Below are positions 1 to 7,092 of a stretch of DNA of 7,520 bases, piece by piece (position 1 is the first letter of the stretch; the number at the start of each line of letters is the position of its first letter). Made by a program: the position numbers and the translations under genes. The DNA is from Weeksellaceae bacterium. Lineage in GTDB: Bacteria > Bacteroidota > Bacteroidia > Flavobacteriales > Weeksellaceae. The stretch covers positions 1 through 7,520 of the forward strand of contig JAKOOI010000404.1 in NCBI GenBank assembly GCA_022701475.1. The letters run 5' to 3'. The notes below the pieces were generated by a model, which did not search any database, was not told the origin of the DNA, and worked only from the letters and a program-made list of their open reading frames with translations.

Positions 1-61
1 TAAGTACCTGAAATAATTGCATAATCCGTTTTTGAATTTTAAAATTTTGATTTTAAATCCA

Positions 62-83
62 ATAGCAAAGAGCTAATTGCTAT
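62..83. repeat. Small inverted repeat (7-bp arms, 8-nt spacer)
   Basis: ATAGCAA at 62-68 is the exact reverse complement of TTGCTAT at 77-83, so a 7-bp hairpin can form with an 8-nt loop. No T-tract follows on either strand, so it is not a convincing terminator. It lies downstream of the decayed minus-strand gene and could be a relic of that gene's 3' end. In AT-rich DNA a repeat this size may also be chance. Confidence 0.35.
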
Positions 84-120
84 CAGCTACTTATATTCTG
101 TACAGCTTCAGCAACTTTTA

Positions 121-140
121 CCGGGAATCCATCGTCCCGG
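121..140. repeat. GC-rich hairpin downstream of the decayed gene
   Basis: CCGGGA (121-126) pairs with TCCCGG (135-140) around an 8-nt loop. The octamer CCGGGAAT at 121-128 recurs directly at 137-144, and TCCCGGGA at 135-142 is itself palindromic. The site stands out as GC-rich inside an AT-rich stretch. It lies 36 nt past the stop of the minus-strand pseudogene, where a terminator would be expected, but neither strand has a clear run of T after the stem. It could be a weakened terminator or the edge of an old rearrangement. Confidence 0.4.
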
Positions 141-175
141 GAATATAAACGGAAAAGAAAAGCAGCTCAAATGAA

Positions 176-645
176 CTACTTCTCATTTTCGATGAAATTT
201 ATATTTTTAAGAAATTCAAAACATCCTTCAAAATCATATTCCTTATTTTTTAATATTTCCACCTGAAATCTAAGAGGCAGATAGGCTCAAGAATCAGCTG
301 TCCGACTTTATCTAAAAAGTCATACTGGACATCTGAAAATAAGATTTCCAGCATTTCTCCCGTATCCTGTGGGCAGTGTCTGCACGGTCACCTAAAAATA
401 TCGGTTTCTTTCCATCGTTGGTGCGAATAACTTCAATCTTATTCATTTTATAATCAACATATTTAATCTTCCCTATTTTCGCAGACAGAAAGATGTTTTC
501 ATCTTCTTTTAAAAACAGGCAGCTACATTCCGATGTATCTGTTTCTAAGATCCGTGTATTTCAGTTGCCGGAACTTTAGAAAAGCAGTTTGGATAGAAAA
601 AGCGGTCCGATCAATTCGATTGTCTGAAACGTTTGTGATGCATGA
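176..645 (-). pseudogene. Decayed minus-strand gene with several frameshifts
   Basis: No single reading frame is open here, but on the minus strand a protein-like sequence can be followed through successive frames. The first frame (645 to 523) reads NVSDNRIDRTAFSIQT and then FLKFRQLKYTDL. The second frame (from about 560) reads LETDTSECSCLFLKEDENIF and later EVIRTNDGKKPIFLGDRADT, up to about 361. Near 355-361 it shifts to EMLEILFSDVQYDFLDKVGQ LILEP. Near 285-265 it shifts again to FQVEILKNKEYDFEGCFEFL and ends in IENEK with a TAG at 178-176. Each break is bridged by a one- or two-base shift and composition stays protein-like throughout, which is hard to explain except as decay of a real gene of about 140-155 codons, or as clustered sequence errors. 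I do not recognise the family with certainty. The DRTAFS stretch recalls the N-terminus of short Bacteroidota hypothetical proteins, so the first segment could come from a different gene than the rest. No clear start codon is visible. Confidence 0.6.
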
Positions 646-740
646 TTATGATTTCATGGTGAGTGGGTTTATAACAACTGGTGTTGATTTCTTAAAACTA
701 ATTTAATTCATTACTCAGCTTTAAATAAATTATTTTACTG

Positions 741-748
741 TACTTTTG
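741..748 (+). promoter_or_regulatory. Bacteroidota-type -7 promoter element (TACTTTTG)
   Basis: TACTTTTG matches the TAnnTTTG -7 consensus of the Bacteroidota primary sigma factor. A clear -33 TTG is missing at the expected distance; only the T-rich end of the CTTTAAAT stretch around 718-725 lies there. An inverted repeat AAATAA-A-TTATTT (723-735) sits just upstream of the element, where a repressor could bind, but it is pure A/T and may be chance. Transcription would begin around 754-757, practically at the ATG at 758, so the first mRNA could be leaderless or nearly so. This element is the likely promoter of the small gene and perhaps of the whole operon. Confidence 0.55.
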
Positions 749-757
749 CAATTCTAT

Positions 758-1099
758 ATGCTGACATCAATTAAAAATTTCTTTATTTTTTCCTTGATGC
801 TTATGTTGATTTACAACGTAAGCGGGTTGGCAATTTCTATAGAGCATTCCGGCCATCATGTCCGCCGCACCGAAAATTCTGAACACCAGAAATCAAAAGC
901 GGGATCTGAAATTTCTCAGGACAATAATTGCCAATGCGCACTTCATTTTCAAATGAATCACAGCCTGGGTCCCGACCTGGCAATACCGGATTTCTCTTTT
1001 ATTCAGGATAATAAAAATGAGATTCCCCAACCGGAGGTAATCACCTATACTTGTCTTCTTGATTATTTTTCATCGAGAGCTCCCCCAAGTTTTTCATAA
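758..1099 (+). CDS. Small secreted His/Cys-containing protein preceding the TonB receptor
   Basis: This encodes 113 residues if the ATG at 758 is used. A longer frame can be opened at TTG 746, but that codon lies inside the -7 promoter element, so it is unlikely to be transcribed as a start. The ATG at 797 would remove the only positive charge of the signal peptide. Residues 1-6 carry a lysine, residues 8-28 are hydrophobic, and the chain then turns polar, which is a typical Sec signal peptide with cleavage around residue 25. The mature part has six histidines (30, 33, 34, 43, 63, 68), a CxC pair (Cys58, Cys60), Cys99 and a tail RAPPSFS. This layout (signal segment, His cluster, CxC-L-H, RAPP end) resembles the DUF2946-like small proteins found before metal-related TonB receptors, but membership is not proven. 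A periplasmic metal-binding role, possibly copper or iron, is inference. It is transcribed in the same direction as the receptor, 140 nt upstream of it. Confidence 0.7.
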   Translation: MLTSIKNFFIFSLMLMLIYNVSGLAISIEHSGHHVRRTENSEHQKSKAGSEISQDNNCQCALHFQMNHSLGPDLAIPDFSFIQDNKNEIPQPEVITYTCLLDYFSSRAPPSFS

Positions 1100-1132
1100 T
1101 TTCAGTTTTCTTCAGAAGCCAGGACTTTTTGC

Positions 1133-1152
1133 TTACAGTTTTCAGACTGTAA
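1133..1152. promoter_or_regulatory. Perfect inverted repeat, candidate operator or hairpin
   Basis: TTACAGT (1133-1139) and ACTGTAA (1146-1152) are exact reverse complements separated by the 6-nt spacer TTTCAG. The repeat lies in the 140-nt gap between the small gene and the receptor gene. Its dyad symmetry and its position about 90 nt before the chosen receptor start fit a regulator binding site. In RNA it would form a 7-bp hairpin that could modulate read-through between the two genes, but no T-tract follows, so it is not a full terminator. I do not recognise the regulator. Confidence 0.4.
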
Positions 1153-1239
1153 CGAATGTTTACGGATGTTCACGATTACGTAAATCCTGGATATTCTTTT
1201 TCTAACAGGGTATTTCGTATACCAATTCCTCAATTTTTT

Positions 1240-3555
1240 ATGTTACTTTATTTCAATAAAGAGGGAATCATTAATCTTTTTCCCCATAAGCCTTTTCAGC
1301 TGGCGGGCTTTAGTATTTTATTCGTTTCAGCTACTTATAAAGCGCAAAAAACAGAGAAAGACTCTATTTATACATCCATCCAGACGGTAGAAATCGTTGG
1401 AAGAAAGTCGAAGGACTATATTTCCGATTATTCATTCGCAGCCACAAAGACTGCAATGAAAAATAAAGATCTTCCGCTTACGCTGAATACCGTTACCAAA
1501 GAGCTCATTCATGACAGTCAAGCCTTTAGGTTGGGTGATGTTCTCAAAAATGTTGCCGGTGTTTCCAGTGTAAGTTTTTATAACCAGTACAGCATCCGGG
1601 GAATCAGTCAGAACGAAGAAGGGCAGATCATCAACGGAATGCGTACCAGACAGTATTATTTCCTTCAGCCAATGACGGCCCATATTGAGCGTGTGGAAGT
1701 TTTTAAGGGTCCCGCAAGTATCACAATGTCGAGTGCAGATCCCGGCGGAACAATCAATATGGTGACGAAAAAGCCCTTGGCAAGTTCACGTTATGAGGTC
1801 AGCTTATCAGGTGGAAGTTTTGATACCTACCGGCTTACGGCAGATCTGACCGGTCCTCTGAATAAAAGCAAAACCCTATTGTACCGTTTAAATGCAGCGC
1901 ACCAGGATGCCGGATCTTTCCGTGACCATGTGAAAAACAACGGACTTTTGATTGCCCCTTCCCTTTCATTTATTCCGAATGATAAAACGTCAGTCAACGT
2001 CGAAATGATATACAATGAGATGAACGGAAATCTCGATCGCGGACAACCCATTTTCGGAGCTGTTGCCGGAAAAACCGACCTTAACAGTACCCCAATCAGT
2101 TTAAATTTAGGTGCGCCGGGAGATTATTTTAAAACAAAAGATCTTACCCTTATGGGAAGTTTATCGCATCGTCTTAACAAAAGTATCAGTTTTAATGCTT
2201 CGTATATGAAGCAATTCTGGGATGAAGACACGCACGAAACCAGAACCACCAATTCTTTTGTTCCCGATATCAGCAACAATCCTGTTCCGAGTTTGGCGAT
2301 GATGCAGTATCTGGAAAGAATTCAGCATTGGTCGGTGGATAATATTAATGTCTATTTTAATTTCAGCTATAAAACCGGGACTTTCCATCATCAGACTTTG
2401 GTTGGTTACGACAGTCATGCCTGGGAGAAAAAAAGTGGTGGAAAACAGGATGCCGCAAGAGGTTTTTTGATGAATGACGGATCGGTAAGTTCATCTTATA
2501 ATACGACAAATGCCGCTTTGTACCAAACTATGGTGTATAACGGAATTACACTTCCAAAACCCAATGTCCATCCATTTGACCTGACACCGGGAGCGGTGAA
2601 TCATCAGGGAAAAGATTATTCTGTTTTAAATGTGATCAATCCTTTGCCAACGGCTCTAACGACCACTCACGCAGCGTACGTCCAGCATTTGTTAACCTGG
2701 AAAAAGTTCAAGCTTTTAGCAGGCGTAAGGCAGGAATGGTTTCAGGACATTACCAATTACAAAAAAGCAGAAGAAAGCGCTTTCAGAAACCGGAAAATGC
2801 TTTACAGGCTCGGTCTTACCTATAGTATTAACAAGAACACCAATATCTACGGAACCTATCTTACCGGCTACCAGCCCCAATCCAACACCATTTCCCTGAT
2901 GCCGCAGACGGCGAACTTTACTGGTTCAATTTCCGCTTCCTTGTATAAGCCGCTGTTGTCAGACTTAAAAGAAATCGGGGTTAAAACAAAGCTTTTTAAA
3001 AAGATTAATGCGGGTTTTTCCGTATATGAAATCCATCAGAAAAATATTCTGGTGAATGCCAATAATCCTGCAGAACCTGACCAGCTGATTCAGCGCGGCG
3101 CAGACAGAAGCCGTGGTTTTGAAGCAGAGTTTACAGGATATATTGTTCCGCAATGGAACATTTATGCAGGCTACAGCTATATTGATGCTAAGGTCTGGGA
3201 CGATTCCAATCTCGCATTGATAGGTCTGGCAAAAGAAAACACATCGAAAAATTCAGTCAATATCTGGACGAGATACAACTTTACGAACATCCAGGCTCTG
3301 GAGAACTTCGGCATCGGAGCGGGCATGCTTTATCAAAGCAAAAAAATCCCTTGGTATACGAGAAGTTTCGAACTTCCGGCCTATACCACTCTGGATGCAG
3401 CACTCTATTATTCTGTTTCACCAACCAAGCTGCAGCTGGCTTTGAATGTGAATAATATCACGAATACAACTTATTGGTCAGGCGCTCAGAATTATCTGAG
3501 GCTTTTCCCTGGATCACCACGAAATTATTTATTTACAGCAACTTATACATTTTAA
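1240..3555 (+). CDS. TonB-dependent outer-membrane receptor, siderophore type
   Basis: This encodes a 771-residue outer-membrane receptor that would use TonB/ExbBD energy to import a chelated ligand, most likely a ferric siderophore or other metal complex. The frame is open from an ATG at 1156, but the ATG at 1240 places the signal peptide properly: basic residues in a short N-region, then FQLAGFSILFVSATYKAQ at about residues 19-36. The 1156 start would bury it behind 28 extra residues. A TonB-box-like TVEIVGR follows at about 49-55. The plug domain covers about 75-180 and includes LGDVLKNVAGV, YSIRGI, INGMRTRQYYF, IERVEVFKGPAS and DPGGTINMVTKKP, the hallmark motifs of siderophore receptors (TIGR01783-like, FhuA/FpvA style). 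The rest is a beta barrel ending in RLFPGSPRNYLFTATYTF, with the terminal Phe needed for barrel assembly. There is no N-terminal carboxypeptidase-like extension and no SusD partner, so it is not a polysaccharide-utilisation SusC protein. Length is normal for the family. The ligand cannot be told from sequence. The permease gene starts 3 nt after its stop. Confidence 0.93.
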   Translation: MLLYFNKEGIINLFPHKPFQLAGFSILFVSATYKAQKTEKDSIYTSIQTVEIVGRKSKDYISDYSFAATKTAMKNKDLPLTLNTVTKELIHDSQAFRLGDVLKNVAGVSSVSFYNQYSIRGISQNEEGQIINGMRTRQYYFLQPMTAHIERVEVFKGPASITMSSADPGGTINMVTKKPLASSRYEVSLSGGSFDTYRLTADLTGPLNKSKTLLYRLNAAHQDAGSFRDHVKNNGLLIAPSLSFIPNDKTSVNVEMIYNEMNGNLDRGQPIFGAVAGKTDLNSTPISLNLGAPGDYFKTKDLTLMGSLSHRLNKSISFNASYMKQFWDEDTHETRTTNSFVPDISNNPVPSLAMMQYLERIQHWSVDNINVYFNFSYKTGTFHHQTLVGYDSHAWEKKSGGKQDAARGFLMNDGSVSSSYNTTNAALYQTMVYNGITLPKPNVHPFDLTPGAVNHQGKDYSVLNVINPLPTALTTTHAAYVQHLLTWKKFKLLAGVRQEWFQDITNYKKAEESAFRNRKMLYRLGLTYSINKNTNIYGTYLTGYQPQSNTISLMPQTANFTGSISASLYKPLLSDLKEIGVKTKLFKKINAGFSVYEIHQKNILVNANNPAEPDQLIQRGADRSRGFEAEFTGYIVPQWNIYAGYSYIDAKVWDDSNLALIGLAKENTSKNSVNIWTRYNFTNIQALENFGIGAGMLYQSKKIPWYTRSFELPAYTTLDAALYYSVSPTKLQLALNVNNITNTTYWSGAQNYLRLFPGSPRNYLFTATYTF

Positions 3556-3558
3556 ACT

Positions 3559-5004
3559 ATGGCTTTTTCAAACTTGAAACTCATTGTGAGAAAAACGAGG
3601 CAGGACCTTGTGAAGAGCAGGCAGAATATGCTGATCGTCACGGCTGTCCTTCTCTTGTGTTTCCTGAGCATCGGAATCGGTTTTACCAAGTACGAAGATA
3701 CTTCTCTCAAAGTGAACCAGTACCGTAAGGAAACGCGCGAAAACTGGCAGCACCGTCCTGACAAACATCCTCACAGAATGGCTCATTACGGTTATCTTGT
3801 CTTCAGAATCGGGCATCCGCTCAGCATTTTCGACAATGGCCTTGATGAATATCTGGGAAATGTAATTTTCCTGGAAGCCCACAAGCAGAATACCGCCAAT
3901 CTTTCTGAGGCAGGAAGCTCCGGCGTACTGGTCCGGTTTGGTTCGTTTACCAGCGCATTTATCCTTCAAAGCATCGTTCCGCTGATCATTATCTTTCTGG
4001 GATTTGCTTTGGTAGTCCGTGAAAGGGAGGATGCGACACTGAAGATCCTGAATGTTCAGGGTGCTTCGGAAAGAGAGATCATATGGGGGAAAATCATCGG
4101 TTTATGGCAGTTTTCACTATTTTTTCTTCTTCCTGTTCTACCGGTGATTTTCATTGCGGCTGTGCTATCAGGCACTGCTGCTGCAACAGATATATTGGTG
4201 AGGCTGATCGTGATCCTGCCGTCTTATATGATCTATTATTTTTTCTTTTGCACATTAACTGTCCTGATCTCGGCCAATAGCAGAATTTCTTCCTCTGCAC
4301 TGATCAGCCTGATCGGATGCTGGTTGCTGCTGGTTATTTTTCTGCCGAAAGGCATCCAGTTTTCAGCACAAAATCTGTATCCGACCCCATCGAGGATTGC
4401 TTTTGAAACCATCGTGGAAAAAGATATTCTAAAGGTAGGAGACAGTCATAACCCTGATGATCCCCATTTTAAACACATCAAAGATTCCCTGCTTGCAAAG
4501 TATAATGTAAAAACGACAGATGAACTTCCTATCAATTATGGCGGCTTTGTGATGAAAGAAGGCGAAAGGATCAGTTCTACAATCTATGGCAGCCATCTGA
4601 AATCCCTCCGGTTAAAATATGACCGGCAACAAAAGCTCAATGAAATATCTGGCTTTCTTAACCCCGTTATGTCGATAAAGAATCTGTCAATGTCCGCTTC
4701 CGGAACCGATTACTTTTCTTACCAGCAATTCCAGGAACAGTCAGAAAACTACCGGTATAAGCTTGCCCAGCATATGAATGACCTTCAGATTGAAAATATC
4801 AGCAATATAAAACCTGCCCCCGGAGAAAAACCGGCAGTGGTTAGTAAAGAGAACTGGCAAAAATTTCCTGATTTCAAATATGAATTTACTTCATTGAATG
4901 AAAGCATTACAGATCAGGTCATTTCTCTTACGTCCATTATTTTCTGGCTTTTGCTGTGTGTAGTGCTAATAGAGTTTAATGCGAAAAATCTAAAACTTAT
5001 CTAA
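3559..5004 (+). CDS. ABC-2 type permease with DUF3526-like architecture, first subunit
   Basis: This encodes a 481-residue inner-membrane protein. It has one N-terminal membrane helix (about 24-43), an external loop of roughly 90 residues, four more helices (about 133-153, 180-203, 212-237 and 245-263), a large soluble segment (about 265-450) and a final helix (453-472). Between helices 2 and 3 lies VREREDATLKILNVQGASER and then IIWGK, the ABC-2 permease coupling motif that contacts the ATPase. The late segment SASGTDYFSYQQFQEQSENY (about 379-398) is characteristic of DUF3526 permeases, which group with NosY (COG1277). Such proteins serve export or metalloenzyme maturation; the substrate here is unknown. 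The ATG lies 3 nt after the receptor stop, so translation is probably coupled. The soluble segment is large for an ABC-2 permease but usual for DUF3526 proteins. The first periplasmic loop contains a histidine-rich patch (H65, H70, H72, H76), which might bind metal, though this is weak evidence. Confidence 0.85.
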   Translation: MAFSNLKLIVRKTRQDLVKSRQNMLIVTAVLLLCFLSIGIGFTKYEDTSLKVNQYRKETRENWQHRPDKHPHRMAHYGYLVFRIGHPLSIFDNGLDEYLGNVIFLEAHKQNTANLSEAGSSGVLVRFGSFTSAFILQSIVPLIIIFLGFALVVREREDATLKILNVQGASEREIIWGKIIGLWQFSLFFLLPVLPVIFIAAVLSGTAAATDILVRLIVILPSYMIYYFFFCTLTVLISANSRISSSALISLIGCWLLLVIFLPKGIQFSAQNLYPTPSRIAFETIVEKDILKVGDSHNPDDPHFKHIKDSLLAKYNVKTTDELPINYGGFVMKEGERISSTIYGSHLKSLRLKYDRQQKLNEISGFLNPVMSIKNLSMSASGTDYFSYQQFQEQSENYRYKLAQHMNDLQIENISNIKPAPGEKPAVVSKENWQKFPDFKYEFTSLNESITDQVISLTSIIFWLLLCVVLIEFNAKNLKLI

Positions 5005-6351
5005 ATGAATCATTACTTATACAAACAATTTTACAGAAATACGGCATACATGATCTCATTGCTGATCTTGCTCCTTGCCGGCTTGGGTTCCATATATACC
5101 GGTAAAAAATTTCTTGACCGGAATGAAGATATCGTATCTAAAAGTGCCTCTTACCAGAAAAAAAGTCTGGATAGAAATATTGCTTTGCATAGTGATGACA
5201 TAGGGCTTCTACTCTATTATGTAAAATTTAATCTGGTAAATGAAATGCCAGAAATGGCTGCCCTGAACATAGGGGTGAGAGACCTGAATCCATCCATCCG
5301 GGGCGTAACCATCCGAAATCTCGAAGAGCAGAAAAACAATTCAGATTTTTTTAATCCGGCCAATGCCGCAGCGGGAAATTTTGATCTCAGCTTTGTGTTG
5401 GTATTTCTCTTTCCCTTAGTCATTATTGCATTCTGTTATAATGTGATCTCCGAGGATCAGGAAAAAGGTACCTGGAAACTGCTTTCCGTACAAAGCAATA
5501 ATCTGGGGAAACTGATTGATTTCAGATTACTGATCCGTTTTGTCGCAATCGGCGTTCTGTATATTCTGCTGATTGCAGTTGCAAAATTTTATACCGGTAT
5601 ACCTGTGAGCATTTGGTTTTTCATCTTTATTCTGACCGGATTGCTTTACATTGTTTTTTGGTTTGCTTTGTGCAGATGGATCATTGGTTTTCAGAAGTCT
5701 TCATCATGGAATGCTCTGGCGTTGGTGATATTCTGGATATCTATCAATTTTATCGTTCCAATGACAGGAAATTTAATCATTCAAAACATCTATCCTGCTA
5801 AAGAAGGCCTGAAAGCTCAAATCGAGCAGCGTGAAGGCTATCATAATAAATGGGATGAAGCCAAGACACCGACAATGCAGAAATTTTTCAAGATCTATCC
5901 TCAGTTCAGCCGGTATAAAATTGATGAAAGCAGCGGCTATTCCTACACCTGGTATTATGCGATGCAGCATCTTGGTGATGTGGAATCAGCTGAATCTTCC
6001 AGGCAATATCACCTTGAAATGCAAAAACGCAATAATGCTGCCGAATATTTCGGATACCTGCTGCCTAATATCCATACCCAGCTTACTCAAAGTTCATTGG
6101 CAAAAACGGGTATGGACAATCAGCTGAATTACGCAGAAGCCCTGAAGAAATTCCACGAGAAACAAAGATTGTACTTTTATCCCTATATCTTTTCAAACCA
6201 GAACGCACATAGTATCGACTGGACGAAACAGACAGTCAGAACCTTTACTGATTCAGGAAATATCAACCCCTGGAAGATATTCCTGCCTTATTTCATTTCA
6301 ATAATCATACTCATTATTCTTTCACAAAATAAATTCAGGAAATTATGCTGA
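5005..6351 (+). CDS. ABC-2 type permease with DUF3526-like architecture, second subunit
   Basis: This encodes a 448-residue paralogue-like partner of the preceding permease with the same plan. It has a helix at about 13-31, an external loop to 127, helices at about 128-148, 174-194, 202-222 and 236-258, a long soluble segment (about 260-423) and a last helix (425-440) followed by a basic tail. The coupling motif SEDQEKGTWKLLSVQSNN (149-166) is the ABC-2 equivalent of the one in the first subunit. The segment SSLAKTGMDNQLNYAEALKK (363-382), followed by FHEKQRLYFYPYIF (383-396), fits the DUF3526 C-terminal pattern. The two permeases differ clearly in sequence, so the membrane part is probably a heterodimer that arose from an old duplication. 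Its ATG follows the previous stop directly with no gap, and its last 7 nt overlap the ATPase gene, which points to coupled translation and fixed subunit stoichiometry. The substrate is unknown. Confidence 0.84.
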   Translation: MNHYLYKQFYRNTAYMISLLILLLAGLGSIYTGKKFLDRNEDIVSKSASYQKKSLDRNIALHSDDIGLLLYYVKFNLVNEMPEMAALNIGVRDLNPSIRGVTIRNLEEQKNNSDFFNPANAAAGNFDLSFVLVFLFPLVIIAFCYNVISEDQEKGTWKLLSVQSNNLGKLIDFRLLIRFVAIGVLYILLIAVAKFYTGIPVSIWFFIFILTGLLYIVFWFALCRWIIGFQKSSSWNALALVIFWISINFIVPMTGNLIIQNIYPAKEGLKAQIEQREGYHNKWDEAKTPTMQKFFKIYPQFSRYKIDESSGYSYTWYYAMQHLGDVESAESSRQYHLEMQKRNNAAEYFGYLLPNIHTQLTQSSLAKTGMDNQLNYAEALKKFHEKQRLYFYPYIFSNQNAHSIDWTKQTVRTFTDSGNINPWKIFLPYFISIIILIILSQNKFRKLC

Positions 6352-7040
6352 AAACAATTGATCTTCATAAAAAATACGGTGACTTCACAGCATTACAATC
6401 ATTAAATCTGGAAATTCAGGAAGGTGAAATCTTCGCCCTTCTGGGACAGAACGGCGCCGGAAAAAGCACGACCATAAATCTCCTGCTGGGCCTTATTAAA
6501 GCCACTTCAGGAGATGCATTCATCAACAGTATCTCAGTAAAGAAGGATCCGCAAAAGATCAGGAAACATCTGGCCTATATTCCGGAAACGGTACTGTTAT
6601 ATCCCAATCTTACCGGAATTGAAAATCTGGACTTTTTTTCAAAGATCGCCGGGTTTAATTATAAAAGCGATGAACTGTCTGCATTATTGTACCGGACCGG
6701 GTTGCAGGAAACCGCTCATAACAGTCCGCTGGGTGGTTATTCTAAAGGAATGCGACAGAAAGTAGGAATTGCGATTGCTTTAGCCAAAGATGCCAGGGTA
6801 TTGCTGCTTGATGAGCCTACCAGCGGCCTCGATCCCATTGCTACTGCTGAATTTACAGAAATTGTGCGCCAATTGGGTAAGGAAGGCCGTACTATTCTGA
6901 TGGCCACTCACGATATTTTCAATGCGGTAAGTGTGTCTACAAACATTGGTATTATGAGGCAGGGAGAACTGGTTCAGCACCTTCCTTCAAAGAACTTTTC
7001 TGCTGAAGAACTGCAGAGTTTATATTTAAAGACTATTTAA
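6345..7040 (+). CDS. ABC transporter ATP-binding subunit (CcmA/NosF group)
   Basis: This encodes a 231-residue cytoplasmic ATPase that would energise the two preceding permeases. All catalytic elements are intact: Walker A GQNGAGKST (34-42), signature YSKGM (132-136, a variant of LSGGQ usual in exporters of this group), Walker B RVLLLDEP (151-158) with catalytic Glu157, D-loop SGLD (160-163) and H-loop His189 in MATHD. The Q-loop position reads YIPE, with Glu81 instead of Gln, which is common among ABC-2 type and NosF/CcmA-like ATPases and argues for an exporter-type module. At 231 residues it is one domain with a short C-terminal part. The start codon overlaps the end of the second permease gene by 7 nt and is preceded by an AGGAA Shine-Dalgarno-like sequence 3 nt before the ATG. 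It is the last gene of the operon and is followed by a terminator. Confidence 0.93.
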   Translation: MLKTIDLHKKYGDFTALQSLNLEIQEGEIFALLGQNGAGKSTTINLLLGLIKATSGDAFINSISVKKDPQKIRKHLAYIPETVLLYPNLTGIENLDFFSKIAGFNYKSDELSALLYRTGLQETAHNSPLGGYSKGMRQKVGIAIALAKDARVLLLDEPTSGLDPIATAEFTEIVRQLGKEGRTILMATHDIFNAVSVSTNIGIMRQGELVQHLPSKNFSAEELQSLYLKTI

Positions 7041-7050
7041 AGACTACTGA

Positions 7051-7083
7051 TAAACAGGTAACAAAGTATAACTTATCTGTTTA
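7051..7083 (+). repeat. AT-rich hairpin just after the operon stop
   Basis: TAAACAGGTAA (7051-7061) can pair with TTATCTGTTTA (7073-7083) over 11 bp including one G-U pair, leaving an 11-nt loop. It starts 10 nt after the ATPase stop and sits 9 nt before the stronger terminator stem. It may protect the mRNA 3' end or act as the first half of a tandem termination region. On DNA its outer arms TAAACAG/CTGTTTA also form a dyad. Confidence 0.45.
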
Positions 7084-7092
7084 CATAAATAA

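Noticed and set aside
35..46. Palindrome AATTTTAAAATT near the left edge.
   Set aside because: It is a short A/T-only palindrome in AT-rich DNA with no promoter or gene next to it, so most likely chance.
1432..1683. Minus-strand open frame inside the receptor gene.
   Set aside because: It lies antisense to highly conserved plug-domain motifs and its translation resembles no protein; it is a shadow frame. The same holds for the other antisense frames within 1827-3153, 3552-3969, 5217-5970 and 6780-6980.
3474..3728. Plus-strand frame spanning the receptor/permease junction.
   Set aside because: It overlaps two well-supported genes in another frame and has no protein-like features.
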